From contig JAGFIU010000011.1 of the NCBI GenBank assembly GCA_024103355.1, positions 1-64,000 on the forward strand: DNA of 64,000 bases, written 5' to 3'. This stretch comes from Bacteroidota bacterium. GTDB lineage: Bacteria; Bacteroidota; Bacteroidia; NS11-12g; UBA955. Shown here piece by piece: positions 25,277 to 34,374 of the stretch. The first letter of the stretch is position 1; each line of letters starts with the position of its first letter. Under the pieces are notes generated by a model. That model had not been told where the DNA came from, did not search any database, and saw only the letters and a list, made by a program, of their open reading frames with translations. Both the position numbers and the translations under genes were made by a program.

Positions 25277-26214
25277 TTGGAAATCTCTTCTTCTATCAGA
25301 TAAAAAGGGCGTTTTTTTACCTCAATATAGATTCTGCCAAGATACTCTCCTATCACCCCTAAAATTACCAACAATACACCTCCGAGAAAGAACATAGCAA
25401 CTGCAAGTGTTGCCATACCGGGAGTATCCTCGGGAGAATATCCAAAAATTTTAAATTTAAGTAAGCGGTGAATAATAAAGAACACTCCTAATATAAATGA
25501 TGGTATAGAAATAAGCAGTCCAAAATAGGTAGCCAATCTCAGAGGAAAAGTAGAAAAATCAAAAATCCCATCTACCGCGAGTTTAACCAACTTTCTGAAA
25601 GTATATTTAACTTCACCACCGGCTCTTTCTGCACGTTCGTAAGCAACTCCAATTTGCTTAAATCCGGCATAAGCCCTCAAACCACGCACAAAACGGATGT
25701 TCTCAGGCATCTCGATGTTGAGTGCATTCACAACCTTTCTATCCATAACACAAAAATCTCCGGAATCTATGGGGATATCAATATCACTAACTCTCGCCAA
25801 TATTCTATAAAAAGTTTTATATGCCATCTTTTTAAAGAAACCCTCTTTGCGCTTGGTTCTTATTGCATATACTACATGATAACCCTCTCTCCATTTTTCC
25901 AAAAAGCGCGGCAGTTCTTCCGGTGGGTCTTGCAAATCCCCATCTATCACAATCACTGCATCTCCTTTGGCTTTCTTTATTCCGGCTGAAATGGCGGGTT
26001 GGTGACCAAAATTTCGGCTTAGTTTCAAAACCCTGAAATGAGAATTTTGTGCTACAAATCCTCGCATAATTTCTAATGAATTATCAGACGAACCATCATC
26101 TACAAGGATAATTTCATAATCCTCTTTCCACAAAGGAGCAGCACCAACCAATCTGTCATACAGCTGTTGAAGAATCTCTTCTTCATTGAATATTGGGATA
26201 ACGATTGAAATCAT
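25261..26214 (-). CDS. Family 2 glycosyltransferase (DPM1/GtrB-like)
   Basis: This 317-residue membrane protein has an N-terminal GT2 domain (ISIVIPIFNEEE, ILVDDGSSDNSLE, and DxD-type VIDGDLQDPPE) and two C-terminal membrane helices (about 235-256 and 270-292). This is the layout of polyprenyl-phosphate sugar transferases such as GtrB/ArnC. It would load a sugar onto a lipid carrier for surface polysaccharide or lipid modification. Donor sugar cannot be read from the sequence. Confidence 0.88.
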   Translation of the reverse strand: MISIVIPIFNEEEILQQLYDRLVGAAPLWKEDYEIILVDDGSSDNSLEIMRGFVAQNSHFRVLKLSRNFGHQPAISAGIKKAKGDAVIVIDGDLQDPPEELPRFLEKWREGYHVVYAIRTKRKEGFFKKMAYKTFYRILARVSDIDIPIDSGDFCVMDRKVVNALNIEMPENIRFVRGLRAYAGFKQIGVAYERAERAGGEVKYTFRKLVKLAVDGIFDFSTFPLRLATYFGLLISIPSFILGVFFIIHRLLKFKIFGYSPEDTPGMATLAVAMFFLGGVLLVILGVIGEYLGRIYIEVKKRPFYLIEEEISNQTLD

Positions 26215-26298
26215 TGAGAGTGCGAATTAAAAGTAAAATTGGCGATTAACACACAATCAACCAAAGAAAACATCTCCCAATAGTCATCAAAACTGAAA

Positions 26299-26952
26299 CT
26301 ATTTTTCAAGCACAACAGTATGGTATATTCTTTTCACACGATTACCCGTTTTGCTCTGTATTATCTCTGAGTTTTCTTCTGAATGTTTAATTTTAAAAGA
26401 AGTTTTAGAAACTAATTTTTCAAAATCATTTAAGTCATATAGCCTAAACCCAAACTGAGTAAAAGGTTGATTTTTCAAATAACTTTTATCACCAAAAGAA
26501 ACCGCAAAGCACCCTCCTTTTCTTAGTACACGATAAATCTCTGCTAACAACTCCAAAGGAGGATTCCAAAAATAAAGAGTATTTACAGATAATCCTTTGT
26601 CAAAAGTGCAATCATCAAAAGGGATGTGCAAGCCATCGTACAAAGAGAAAACAGCAATCTTCTGTTTGACAAAAGCATGATTAATCCTATTGGCTTCTGA
26701 GACCATCAATTCAGAAATATCAAAACCATAATATTTGAGATTGTCGGCAAGCGCAAGCAACTTCCCCAAATGAGCACAATTTCCGGGACCTAACTCTAAT
26801 ATTATATTATTTGAAGAAAGTTCAAGTGAATGTACAGCATGCATGGTCATGCTAAGATTGGTTTCATGCAGCATATACCCAATTTCAACTCCTTTGTTAC
26901 CATGAGGTCTTTTGAGTTGAGCAGCCATTTCTTTGAGTTCTTCGTCTGTCAT
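26299..26952 (-). CDS. Class I SAM-dependent methyltransferase
   Basis: This 217-residue protein has the class I methyltransferase fold. Motif I is ILELGPGNCAHLGKLL, with the acidic residue ending strand 2 in YGFDISELM, and the later motif is YRVLRKGGCFAVSFGDK. It is 1 bp from the upstream FAD oxidoreductase gene, so the two are likely cotranscribed. The substrate is unknown; UbiE/COQ5-like small-molecule methylation is the closest general class. Confidence 0.85.
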   Translation of the reverse strand: MTDEELKEMAAQLKRPHGNKGVEIGYMLHETNLSMTMHAVHSLELSSNNIILELGPGNCAHLGKLLALADNLKYYGFDISELMVSEANRINHAFVKQKIAVFSLYDGLHIPFDDCTFDKGLSVNTLYFWNPPLELLAEIYRVLRKGGCFAVSFGDKSYLKNQPFTQFGFRLYDLNDFEKLVSKTSFKIKHSEENSEIIQSKTGNRVKRIYHTVVLEK

Positions 26953-26953
26953 T

Positions 26954-28306
26954 TCAGAAACCTATTTTTCCTGAAAGCGAAGCTCCTAAAGGCACATTAA
27001 CATTGTTGTATCCCATTACTCTGCATGCTTCGGCTGCTACACGAATACTATTATTTACACTTCTTTCATCCGGGTAGATATGAGCCATATTGGCTATGTA
27101 CATCCCACCGTATTCTGTTTTGCAATTCATAATTTTTTGAGAAAAATTAAGGTCACAAACTGTTGCTGCATAAGAGGTTCTAAAAACCCGTACATTTTCA
27201 ATAAGGCTTAAATCAAACTTTGGAAACAGGTTTTTTAGTTGCGGAATCATTTTTGTGCTTATTTGTTCATCTGTAGCATGAAACAGGGGGTCGTTTACAT
27301 CAAAATATCTTGACAGATAAGTGATATGTTTTCCTTGATACTGCTCGTGCTCTATAAAATTCGTATGTTCAATAATACCTCCAAAATCATAACCCGGGTC
27401 TGCCACGTTTATCCAATACGTGTCACTGAGTTTCTGTTTTGTTTCCAATATTACACAAACCGCCCCAAAATATTTTATACTTTCTAATTTGTCTTTGGTT
27501 TCACTAAAAAGAGGCAGCAAATTAGCTATGATAGTTCCCGGAATAGTAAAAAGAAACTTACCACCTGCAAACTCACCCTTGGGTGTTGATACGGACTTTA
27601 TTTGTTCACTTTCATCTATGGATATGCTTGTAACCGGTGCTTCATTGATAAATTCCACATCAAGTTCTTCAAGTTTTTTCAATAGTGCTTGTAACAAGGT
27701 ATCCAACCCCCCTTTTAAATATCCCAAACGTTCATCACCTGATTTGCGAGAGTTAAGTCTTTGCCTAAGTCTTCCTATCATCCATGAAAGAGGAATTTTA
27801 CTGGCATAAGGTCCAAATTTTATATCAAGCATTGGCTTCCATAGACTGTCAGTCGCTGATTCTCCTGCATTTTCGTAAAACCAATCCAATGCTGTTACAT
27901 TCTCATAGTTTTTCCAGTTGGCAAATTTGCCCAAATACAAACTGGTCAATCCCCATCTAATTTTTCCAATAAAGCGAATAGGCTTAAATCTCAACAAGTC
28001 CATGACACCATTGAATGGATATAAACGGTTGTTGCGAAAAGTTCCCATGGTTGTCTTCTTATAGATGAGTTTGTCATCAATTCCAAGTTCATGAATAAGC
28101 CAATGAATCTCAGCATCATGAGTAAAAAAATGGTGATAAAAATATTCGAGTCTGTTCCCTCCTATTTCAAAAGTATTGAGTAAACCTCCAAAGTTTTTAC
28201 TAGCTTCTATTACCCTAACCTTAACACCTTGTTTTGCGGTTATATAGGCAGCTGCAAGTCCTGTAATTCCTCCTCCAATAATTGTTAAATCCTTTGCCTG
28301 CGTCAT
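26954..28306 (-). CDS. FAD-dependent oxidoreductase (protoporphyrinogen oxidase/amine oxidase-like)
   Basis: This 450-residue protein has the FAD-binding motif GGGITGLAAAYITAKQG near residues 11-27, the GGLLNTFEIGG segment, and a C-terminal FAD contact (YGGMYIANMAHIYPDERSVN). It belongs to the NAD(P)-binding Rossmann/amine-oxidase superfamily that includes UDP-galactopyranose mutase-like, HemY-like and desaturase enzymes. In this neighbourhood (glycosyltransferase, methyltransferase, sugar reductase) a sugar- or lipid-modifying role seems likelier than heme synthesis. Confidence 0.82.
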   Translation of the reverse strand: MTQAKDLTIIGGGITGLAAAYITAKQGVKVRVIEASKNFGGLLNTFEIGGNRLEYFYHHFFTHDAEIHWLIHELGIDDKLIYKKTTMGTFRNNRLYPFNGVMDLLRFKPIRFIGKIRWGLTSLYLGKFANWKNYENVTALDWFYENAGESATDSLWKPMLDIKFGPYASKIPLSWMIGRLRQRLNSRKSGDERLGYLKGGLDTLLQALLKKLEELDVEFINEAPVTSISIDESEQIKSVSTPKGEFAGGKFLFTIPGTIIANLLPLFSETKDKLESIKYFGAVCVILETKQKLSDTYWINVADPGYDFGGIIEHTNFIEHEQYQGKHITYLSRYFDVNDPLFHATDEQISTKMIPQLKNLFPKFDLSLIENVRVFRTSYAATVCDLNFSQKIMNCKTEYGGMYIANMAHIYPDERSVNNSIRVAAEACRVMGYNNVNVPLGASLSGKIGF

Positions 28307-28410
28307 TGGTACGGCAATATTAGAACCCTTTCTTCAATAATAAAAGGACAAAAGTCTTCTGCTTTATGCTTGATGCTTGTTATTTTTTATTCAATCTCTA
28401 AAACACTCAA

Positions 28411-28437
28411 CAAAACAAGAGTGCAACTCCTGTTTTG
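28411..28437 (-). terminator. Hairpin downstream of the aminotransferase gene
   Basis: CAAAACAAGAG and CTCCTGTTTTG pair around a short loop, with one bulged base. It lies 25 bp downstream of the aminotransferase stop codon. A clean T-run does not follow directly, so termination activity is uncertain. Confidence 0.4.
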
Positions 28438-28461
28438 AGCAACGTTCACACTATACAATGC

Positions 28462-29856
28462 TTATTTATTCAAAAGACTTTTAACAAAATTGACAAAAAC
28501 GTCTAAGTCTTTTTGTGTTGTAGCAATCCCAACTGAAATTCTGGTTGCCCCCCTCATCCTACCAAAGAATCTCTCCATATCTTTATATTCATAAGTTCCG
28601 CTGCTGTTGCTGGTGTAATATTTTGAAATTTCTTCGGCTGTTAAGCAGCTATTGGTTTCATCAATTCCGGGATTACAAAAGCAACCTGAACGTGAAGAGA
28701 TGTTTATTTTGTTAGCCAACAACTCTATTTCTTCAAAATCATAACGTTTCCCATCCACATTATAAAAGCTCAAAATCATGGTTCCACCAACATTCCGGTT
28801 ATCTGTCGGTCCTGAAATTTTAACAACTTCTTTTCCATTGTCGTGTTTCAATTCTGTAAGTGCTTTACATAAATAACTGCGAAGCGTTGCTACCCGTTCG
28901 TTGATTTTATCAATACCAATGCTTTCAATATAATCTAATCCCGTTTTGATTGCAGGAATATCAAGATAATTCAGTGTGCCATCTTCAAATCTTTCGTGAT
29001 TTCCAATAAGTGAATAATGAAGTGCATTGACTGAAACAAAACTAACGGTTCCTCCGGCAAACCAAGGTTTATGTAACTTCTCAAATTTATCTTTCTTAAC
29101 CAATAAACATCCAAGCCCTGTTGGGTAGCCGAATATTTTATAAAATGATACACAAACAAAATCCGGGTGATACAAACTTAAGTCCAATTTATTGGAAGGT
29201 ACAAAAGCAGCTGCATCAAGCAATACATCCCAACCTTTATCTTGTGCTATTTTAATCCATTTTAAATCATGCTTAACTCCTGAAACATTGGATTGTGCGG
29301 GAAAAGCAAAAAGTTTATCCTCAAACTCCTCATTATTTTCGAGCCTGCTCTGAACAAAATTTTCGTCCATTCTAAGATTCTCAAAATAAATAGGGGCATA
29401 AGTAACTTTGCCTCCCTTTGACAAACAAAACTCTCTAATACCATTGACCGAGTTGTGGTTATCAGCCAAGAGCATAAAATGTGAATTAGTATTAAAAGGA
29501 TAGCATTCCCCGATTATTTTGAGTGCGTTGGATGCATTTTGAGTAAAAATACTGTAGTACTCTTTGGCATTAAAAAAATCCAAAACCTTTTGTCTTGCTT
29601 CAGCTACCAATTGAGTAGCAAGCAATGATGAGGGATTGGTTGAATGAGGATTTCCTAATATATTTTGAGTCAATAATTTAAAATGAGACTCAATTTGAGA
29701 TTTTGCATACAAACCACCTCCGGTATAGTCCAAATAAGTATGCTGATGTTCATCCAATCGTGCATACTCATTTTTTCTGAGGTATTCAAAAAAGTCATTG
29801 TGAGCTAAGTCAACTCTTTCAATGGAATCTTTCTGTATGTCGGATTTTTGATTCAA
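28462..29856 (-). CDS. Class V aminotransferase, molybdenum cofactor sulfurase-like
   Basis: This 465-residue PLP enzyme is related to cysteine desulfurases. The PLP lysine lies in FYKIFGYPTGLG, and the C-terminal part has SGCFCNPG, a signature shared with the NifS-like domain of Moco sulfurases; the MOSC domain of those enzymes is absent. No in-frame ATG exists near the N-terminus. I start at a TTG at 29856, because a consensus -7 box at 29877-29884 places transcription start just upstream. A longer frame from a TTG at 29913 would be upstream of that start. Role in sulfur transfer is inferred; a carotenoid or other PLP activity cannot be excluded. Confidence 0.78.
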   Translation of the reverse strand: MNQKSDIQKDSIERVDLAHNDFFEYLRKNEYARLDEHQHTYLDYTGGGLYAKSQIESHFKLLTQNILGNPHSTNPSSLLATQLVAEARQKVLDFFNAKEYYSIFTQNASNALKIIGECYPFNTNSHFMLLADNHNSVNGIREFCLSKGGKVTYAPIYFENLRMDENFVQSRLENNEEFEDKLFAFPAQSNVSGVKHDLKWIKIAQDKGWDVLLDAAAFVPSNKLDLSLYHPDFVCVSFYKIFGYPTGLGCLLVKKDKFEKLHKPWFAGGTVSFVSVNALHYSLIGNHERFEDGTLNYLDIPAIKTGLDYIESIGIDKINERVATLRSYLCKALTELKHDNGKEVVKISGPTDNRNVGGTMILSFYNVDGKRYDFEEIELLANKINISSRSGCFCNPGIDETNSCLTAEEISKYYTSNSSGTYEYKDMERFFGRMRGATRISVGIATTQKDLDVFVNFVKSLLNK

Positions 29857-29876
29857 CTTAATGCAAAAAATTTTTG

Positions 29877-29884
29877 CAAATGTA
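29877..29884 (-). promoter_or_regulatory. -7 box (TACATTTG) of the aminotransferase gene
   Basis: TACATTTG on the minus strand is an exact TAnnTTTG match. It lies 20 bp upstream of a TTG codon (29856) that begins the conserved protein. A palindrome TGCAAAAA/TTTTTGCA overlaps the predicted start region at 29862-29878. Confidence 0.45.
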
Positions 29885-30002
29885 ATATTCCATTTTGACA
29901 AGTAAAACAGCAATATTCACGGGATTGAAAGAGCAAATATTTGAAAACAAGTAGTAATGTAACCTGCTCATAGTCCTATATTTGCTCATTCATTGAATAA
30001 AA

Positions 30003-31409
30003 ATGGGAAGCAAAAAATCAAATTCAAATAAGATTATCAATCTGTTTAAAAGTATCTTGCCAAGTCCCTTTAGTATTGCAATTCTACTATCAATAGTAAC
30101 GTTATTATTGGCGCTATTACTCACCAAGCCCACAGAGATTTCGCATCTTAGTTATTTGACTAATTTAGTCGGTTCGTGGGAAAACGGGTTATGGGACAAC
30201 TCCGGTGGCGGTTTGTACTTCGCTTTTCAGATGATGCTTATCTTGGTATTAGGACACATTCTTGCATTGACACCCATAGTTGACAGATTAATCAAATTAT
30301 TACTTAAATACTGTACCACAACTGAATCAAGTGCATTGGTGGTTTCATTGGGTTCAATTTCCTTAGGGTTAATAAATTGGGGTTTAGGGCTTATTTTTGG
30401 TGCTATTATAGCCCGCAAGGTGGGAGAAAAATTTGCGCAAGAAAACAAGAAACTCAACTACGGGCTTGTTGGAGCTGCCGCCTATTCAACCATGATGGTT
30501 TGGCATGCCGGACTTTCCGGAAGTGCAACCACAAAAGCCATGGAACCGGGACATTTACGAGAAATGATGAACAAGGCAGGAATGCAGGGAGATTTCCCAA
30601 ATACAGTTCCCTTTGAAGATACAATTGGCTCTTCTCTCAACATATTGATTATAATCGCATGCCTTGTCTTGATTCCGTCTATTTTGTTTCTGGTGGCTAA
30701 AAAATCAAAAGACATAGCCGTACCTGAGTTTAAAGACAGTTTTGCACACTCATTAACTTCTGAGACTGAAGAAATCAAAGGAGCAGAAAAGATTGATTAC
30801 AGCAAATATTTTGGAAGCGGTCTCGGAATTTTGCTTTTGATTTACGGGATTTACAAAGCGATTCACTACTCTGGTGCAAGTTCATTAGGCTTTATCCAAC
30901 TTAATTTTATCAATTTTGTCTTTTTGGGATTATCATTGGCATTACACCGTTCAATAAATAATTTTTCCAAAGCCCTGCAAATTGCTATTGAAGATGTTTC
31001 CGGAATATTGATTCAATTCCCTTTCTATTTCGGAATCTTAGCGATCATGCAGAGCAGCGGTCTTATTGTTATTTTCTCCAACGCCATCACTCATATAGCC
31101 AACACACATACATTACCCTTTTTTACTTTTATAAGTGCGGGTTTTGTAAACATGTTTATACCCAGTGGCGGTGGGCAGTGGGCGGTTCAGGGTCCTATCA
31201 TTTTGGAAACTACACAGCAATTAGGTTCTGATTTATCAAAAACTATTTTAGCAATGGCCTATGGCGACCAATGGACTAACATGCTACAACCTTTCTGGGC
31301 TTTACCTCTGTTGGGAATAACAAAACTGAAACCCGGACAATTACTCCCCTACAGTTTTATTGTCTTTTTAATCGGATTTGTGATTTTTGGTATTGGACTA
31401 CTATGGTGA
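30003..31409 (+). CDS. Short-chain fatty acid transporter, AtoE family
   Basis: This 468-residue inner-membrane protein has about 11-12 membrane helices and matches the AtoE short-chain fatty acid permease family. Characteristic stretches are FAFQMMLILVLGHILALTP, GLINWGLGLIFGAI and FIPSGGGQWAVQGP. It likely imports acetoacetate, butyrate or similar acids. It is a single gene, not part of an ato operon. The stop codon lies 2 bp from the 3' end of the oppositely oriented tRNA-Thr gene. Confidence 0.88.
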   Translation: MGSKKSNSNKIINLFKSILPSPFSIAILLSIVTLLLALLLTKPTEISHLSYLTNLVGSWENGLWDNSGGGLYFAFQMMLILVLGHILALTPIVDRLIKLLLKYCTTTESSALVVSLGSISLGLINWGLGLIFGAIIARKVGEKFAQENKKLNYGLVGAAAYSTMMVWHAGLSGSATTKAMEPGHLREMMNKAGMQGDFPNTVPFEDTIGSSLNILIIIACLVLIPSILFLVAKKSKDIAVPEFKDSFAHSLTSETEEIKGAEKIDYSKYFGSGLGILLLIYGIYKAIHYSGASSLGFIQLNFINFVFLGLSLALHRSINNFSKALQIAIEDVSGILIQFPFYFGILAIMQSSGLIVIFSNAITHIANTHTLPFFTFISAGFVNMFIPSGGGQWAVQGPIILETTQQLGSDLSKTILAMAYGDQWTNMLQPFWALPLLGITKLKPGQLLPYSFIVFLIGFVIFGIGLLW

Positions 31410-31410
31410 G

Positions 31411-31483
31411 AGCCACCAATCGGACTCGAACCGATGACCTGCTACTTACGAGATAGCTGCTCTACCAACTGAGCTATGGTGGC
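31411..31483 (-). tRNA. tRNA-Thr (anticodon CGT)
   Basis: The minus-strand sequence folds as a 73-nt cloverleaf: acceptor GCCACCA with TGGTGGC, D-arm GCTC/GAGC, anticodon stem GCTAT/GTAGC with loop CTCGTAA, T-arm ATCGG-TTCGAGT-CCGAT. The anticodon CGT reads ACG (Thr). No CCA end is encoded. Confidence 0.95.
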
Positions 31484-31521
31484 TTGTAATCTGCGGCAAA
31501 AATAGAATGCTTTTTTAAATG

Positions 31522-31549
31522 AAAAAGGGACTTTTTACAGTCCCCTTTC
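31522..31549 (-). terminator. Intrinsic terminator downstream of the thioredoxin gene
   Basis: On the minus strand AAAGGGGACT and AGTCCCTTT pair (one bulge) around a short A-rich loop and are followed by TT-CATTT, 30 bp after the thioredoxin stop codon and before tRNA-Thr. Confidence 0.55.
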
Positions 31550-31578
31550 ATAAATAATAATATGAATAAAAAACAAAA

Positions 31579-32052
31579 CTACTTTTTCACAAAATCCTTA
31601 ATTTCATTGATAAGCTGGGCATCTTTTCGGTATCCCAAAATACTTTTTACAACCTTGCCGTTTTCGTCAATTAACAACATCAATGGATGTGCTTCTACAT
31701 TATATCTTTGAGACAGTTCAATACCCTCTCCTTTTTCAGCATCAATATCTAAATTGATAAAATTTTCATTGAGTATATTGGCAACCTTTTCAGATTGGAA
31801 GGTTGTATTTTTTAGCATTTTACACGGGCCACACCAAACAGCGTAAACATTCATAAAAATCAGTTTTTTCTCTTCTTTTGCTTTTTTTAAAGCCTGATTA
31901 AAAGTAATATTTTGAAACTGAACTCCTTTTGTTTCTTGTGATTGATTCACAATCGTTGACTGATTGCTTTGTGCAATTTTATTGTATGGCTTTGCAATAA
32001 ATGCAAGGCCAACCAAAGCTACTGCAAGTGATATATAAACAAACTTTCCCAT
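31579..32052 (-). CDS. Membrane-anchored or exported thioredoxin-like protein
   Basis: This 157-residue protein has an N-terminal hydrophobic segment (about 4-20), a linker and a thioredoxin domain with CxxC at C74/C77 (YAVWCGPCKML) and cis-Pro in EAHPLMLL. The WCGPC-type active site and the FQNITFNQALKKAKEEKK region resemble the C-terminal domain of DsbD-like proteins. It probably acts as a thiol reductant or disulfide enzyme on the periplasmic side. A good promoter lies directly upstream. Confidence 0.85.
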   Translation of the reverse strand: MGKFVYISLAVALVGLAFIAKPYNKIAQSNQSTIVNQSQETKGVQFQNITFNQALKKAKEEKKLIFMNVYAVWCGPCKMLKNTTFQSEKVANILNENFINLDIDAEKGEGIELSQRYNVEAHPLMLLIDENGKVVKSILGYRKDAQLINEIKDFVKK

Positions 32053-32077
32053 CGTGGTTATCGTCTTAATTGCAATG

Positions 32078-32107
32078 CAAACTTACATATTAATAAAAGT
32101 ATAGCAA
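32078..32107 (-). promoter_or_regulatory. Consensus Bacteroidota promoter of the thioredoxin gene
   Basis: TTG (32107-32105), a 19-bp spacer and TAAGTTTG (32085-32078) match the Bacteroidota promoter consensus on the minus strand. The predicted leader is about 20 nt. Confidence 0.65.
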
Positions 32108-32296
32108 TACTTTTTCTCATATATTTTTCATATATGCATTATACTACGATGAATTTTGCATTGGTAATGAATGGTTGATTTGAGATAAACGGACGATTTT
32201 TAAAAATTGTTTGGGGTTATATTAAAAAGTTCTGTATAAATATTCGATGATACCAATACACGTTCAATCAGAAATCAATCATTACTTTCGCAGGCT

Positions 32297-34282
32297 GTGA
32301 GAAGATACTCTGTTTTCATCTTTTTTTTGTGTATTCTCTATTTGGCAATCCCGCAATTTGCAATGGGTCAGGTACGTATTGGCGGTATAAGTCAGACCTC
32401 CAAAGACTCATCAGCAAAAAAGAAAAAACCGGTTGAAGATATCGCCAGAATTGATCCATTCTATTCGGTAAACAATGAGGTTGAAGCCGCAGGATTAAGA
32501 TATGACAGTCTTGAATGGAATTTTGAAGGTGTACAAAATTATCACCCTATGTACAAGCAATATTTCAATGTGCAATCATTGGGAGATGTTGGACTGCCTG
32601 CAATTCCCTATTTGATAAACAGAGAAATCAGTTCGGGATTTGTCCCCGGCCTGTATCTTTATAATGGATACTTGTATCGCAATGACAACAGCCCTTATCT
32701 TCGTGCTTTCACTCCTTTTACAAGGTTGCAATACGTTCAGACAAAAAAAGAATATGTGCATTTGCAAGGGCTGCATACACAGAATATTACTCCGGGATGG
32801 AACATTGCACTCAGATTTCAAACCATTAACAATATGGGTTTCTATCCCAACCAAAAAAATTCGCTCAGGCAGATTGGATTTTCAAGTCGCTACATGGATT
32901 TGAGCAATCGATATTATGCACAAGTCAGTTTAAATTATAACCGGATGAGAATGCAGGTAAATGGAGGCTGGGCTAACGAACTCAATTTCGATACTTTAAG
33001 AGGGGTGAACAAGAGTGCAGAGGTAAGGCTTAACAACTCATCCAATTATTTCGGAAATAGAGAATACACTTTAGAACAAGTTTACTGGTTTGCCGGCAAT
33101 TATATCAAGACATCAGATACAACACGTTATTTTAAGCCCTTACTTGGTATCAAACACCGCTCTTCATTTGAGAAAACATTCAACGTATTTGAATCTCAGG
33201 GAGCTGATTTAGCTTTATTTCCCGCCATATACTTAGACTCTGCACAAACACACGATTCTTCTGCATTTGCCATGCAGACTCATACATTGGGGATTACAAA
33301 CTATATTACAGACACAAGCCATTTTCATTTTTATGCAGGAGTTGGTGCTGAAATCCTAAAAGTTCAGTACCTGAACTTTGGCAAATACCATCCGGGAAAC
33401 AATTTATTTGCAGATGCAAATTTCAGATGGAAACTATTGAGTGGCATGATTCTACAAGCCACAGGAAGAAGTTTTTTTGCAGGATATAACTCAGGTGATT
33501 TTTTGCTTAAAGGCAGACTCTCCTATTCTTTGCTTAAAACTGAACATATTAAAAAAAGAGCAAGACTTCCGCTTGAACAAATCTACACTCAGTTGACTAT
33601 ACAAAATCGTGAACCGAATTATATTCTTAGCAACTTTGCATCCAACAATACCAAATGGGAAAACAATTTTAGCAAAGAACATATCGCATGTTTTGAAGGC
33701 GGAATTTCCGGATATCTTAAAACCGGAGATTGGGCACTAAAGATAGTGAATACAACTATTGCAAATCCGGTCTTTGTGGGCTTTGGAGCTGTTCCTGAGC
33801 AGATTCATGCGGTTGTAAACCAAACTGAGTTTTGGATTTTAGCAAATTTTAAATTGGGTAAATTCCATTTAAATAACCATGTTATTTATCAAACGCCAGG
33901 GAACAATGTTCAGAAAGAAATAATGCCGACTCCGGCATTATCAACCTATAATAGTTTGTTTTATCAAAACGACCTATTTAAGAAAGCACTTAAACTTCAA
34001 TTGGGTGTGGATTTCAGATGGTATAGCGCGTTTTATGCCAACGCCTACGACCCTGTTACGAGGCTTTTTTTCCTCCAAAACCGAAGAAAACAAGGAAACT
34101 ACCCCATGATAGACATCTTTGCTGCTGCTGAAGTCAAGACATTCAGACTATTCGTAAAAATGGAACATTCCAATTATGAGCTATGGAACAATTCCTTTTC
34201 TAATCTTTATTATTCAACTCCCGGATATTCGCTTACCCCACGAAGATTAGCATTTGGGATTCAGTGGAAATTCTATAAATAA
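32297..34282 (+). CDS. Putative porin (Porin_10 family)
   Basis: This is a 661-residue outer-membrane protein with a signal peptide (about 1-24, ending QFAMGQ). A KKKK-containing linker follows, and then a beta-barrel rich in alternating aromatic residues. The YFNVQSLGDVGLPAIPYL segment and the overall length fit the Bacteroidota porin family PF14121. The start is a GTG at 32297, needed to include the signal peptide; a near-consensus -7 box (TACTTTCG, 32283-32290) lies directly upstream. No solute specificity can be read. Confidence 0.82.
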   Translation: MRRYSVFIFFLCILYLAIPQFAMGQVRIGGISQTSKDSSAKKKKPVEDIARIDPFYSVNNEVEAAGLRYDSLEWNFEGVQNYHPMYKQYFNVQSLGDVGLPAIPYLINREISSGFVPGLYLYNGYLYRNDNSPYLRAFTPFTRLQYVQTKKEYVHLQGLHTQNITPGWNIALRFQTINNMGFYPNQKNSLRQIGFSSRYMDLSNRYYAQVSLNYNRMRMQVNGGWANELNFDTLRGVNKSAEVRLNNSSNYFGNREYTLEQVYWFAGNYIKTSDTTRYFKPLLGIKHRSSFEKTFNVFESQGADLALFPAIYLDSAQTHDSSAFAMQTHTLGITNYITDTSHFHFYAGVGAEILKVQYLNFGKYHPGNNLFADANFRWKLLSGMILQATGRSFFAGYNSGDFLLKGRLSYSLLKTEHIKKRARLPLEQIYTQLTIQNREPNYILSNFASNNTKWENNFSKEHIACFEGGISGYLKTGDWALKIVNTTIANPVFVGFGAVPEQIHAVVNQTEFWILANFKLGKFHLNNHVIYQTPGNNVQKEIMPTPALSTYNSLFYQNDLFKKALKLQLGVDFRWYSAFYANAYDPVTRLFFLQNRRKQGNYPMIDIFAAAEVKTFRLFVKMEHSNYELWNNSFSNLYYSTPGYSLTPRRLAFGIQWKFYK

Positions 34283-34346
34283 AATATATTATTGAATAAC
34301 TCAGTCTGCATTTCGGCACATTTCATGATTCACATAAAATAATCTT

Positions 34347-34354
34347 TACTTTTG
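34347..34354 (+). promoter_or_regulatory. -7 box (TACTTTTG) of the PorE-like gene
   Basis: TACTTTTG is an exact TAnnTTTG match 20 bp upstream of the ATG. The -33 region has no clear TTG at the best spacing. Confidence 0.45.
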
Positions 34355-34374
34355 AACAGTTAATCAAAACAAAT

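Noticed and set aside
29862-29878. TGCAAAAA/TTTTTGCA palindrome as an operator
   Set aside because: It is a pure A/T-tract dyad near a promoter with no partner site or regulator; chance is likely in this composition.
29857-29913. Extended N-terminus of the aminotransferase from a TTG at 29913
   Set aside because: The consensus -7 box lies within it, so this stretch is probably untranscribed.
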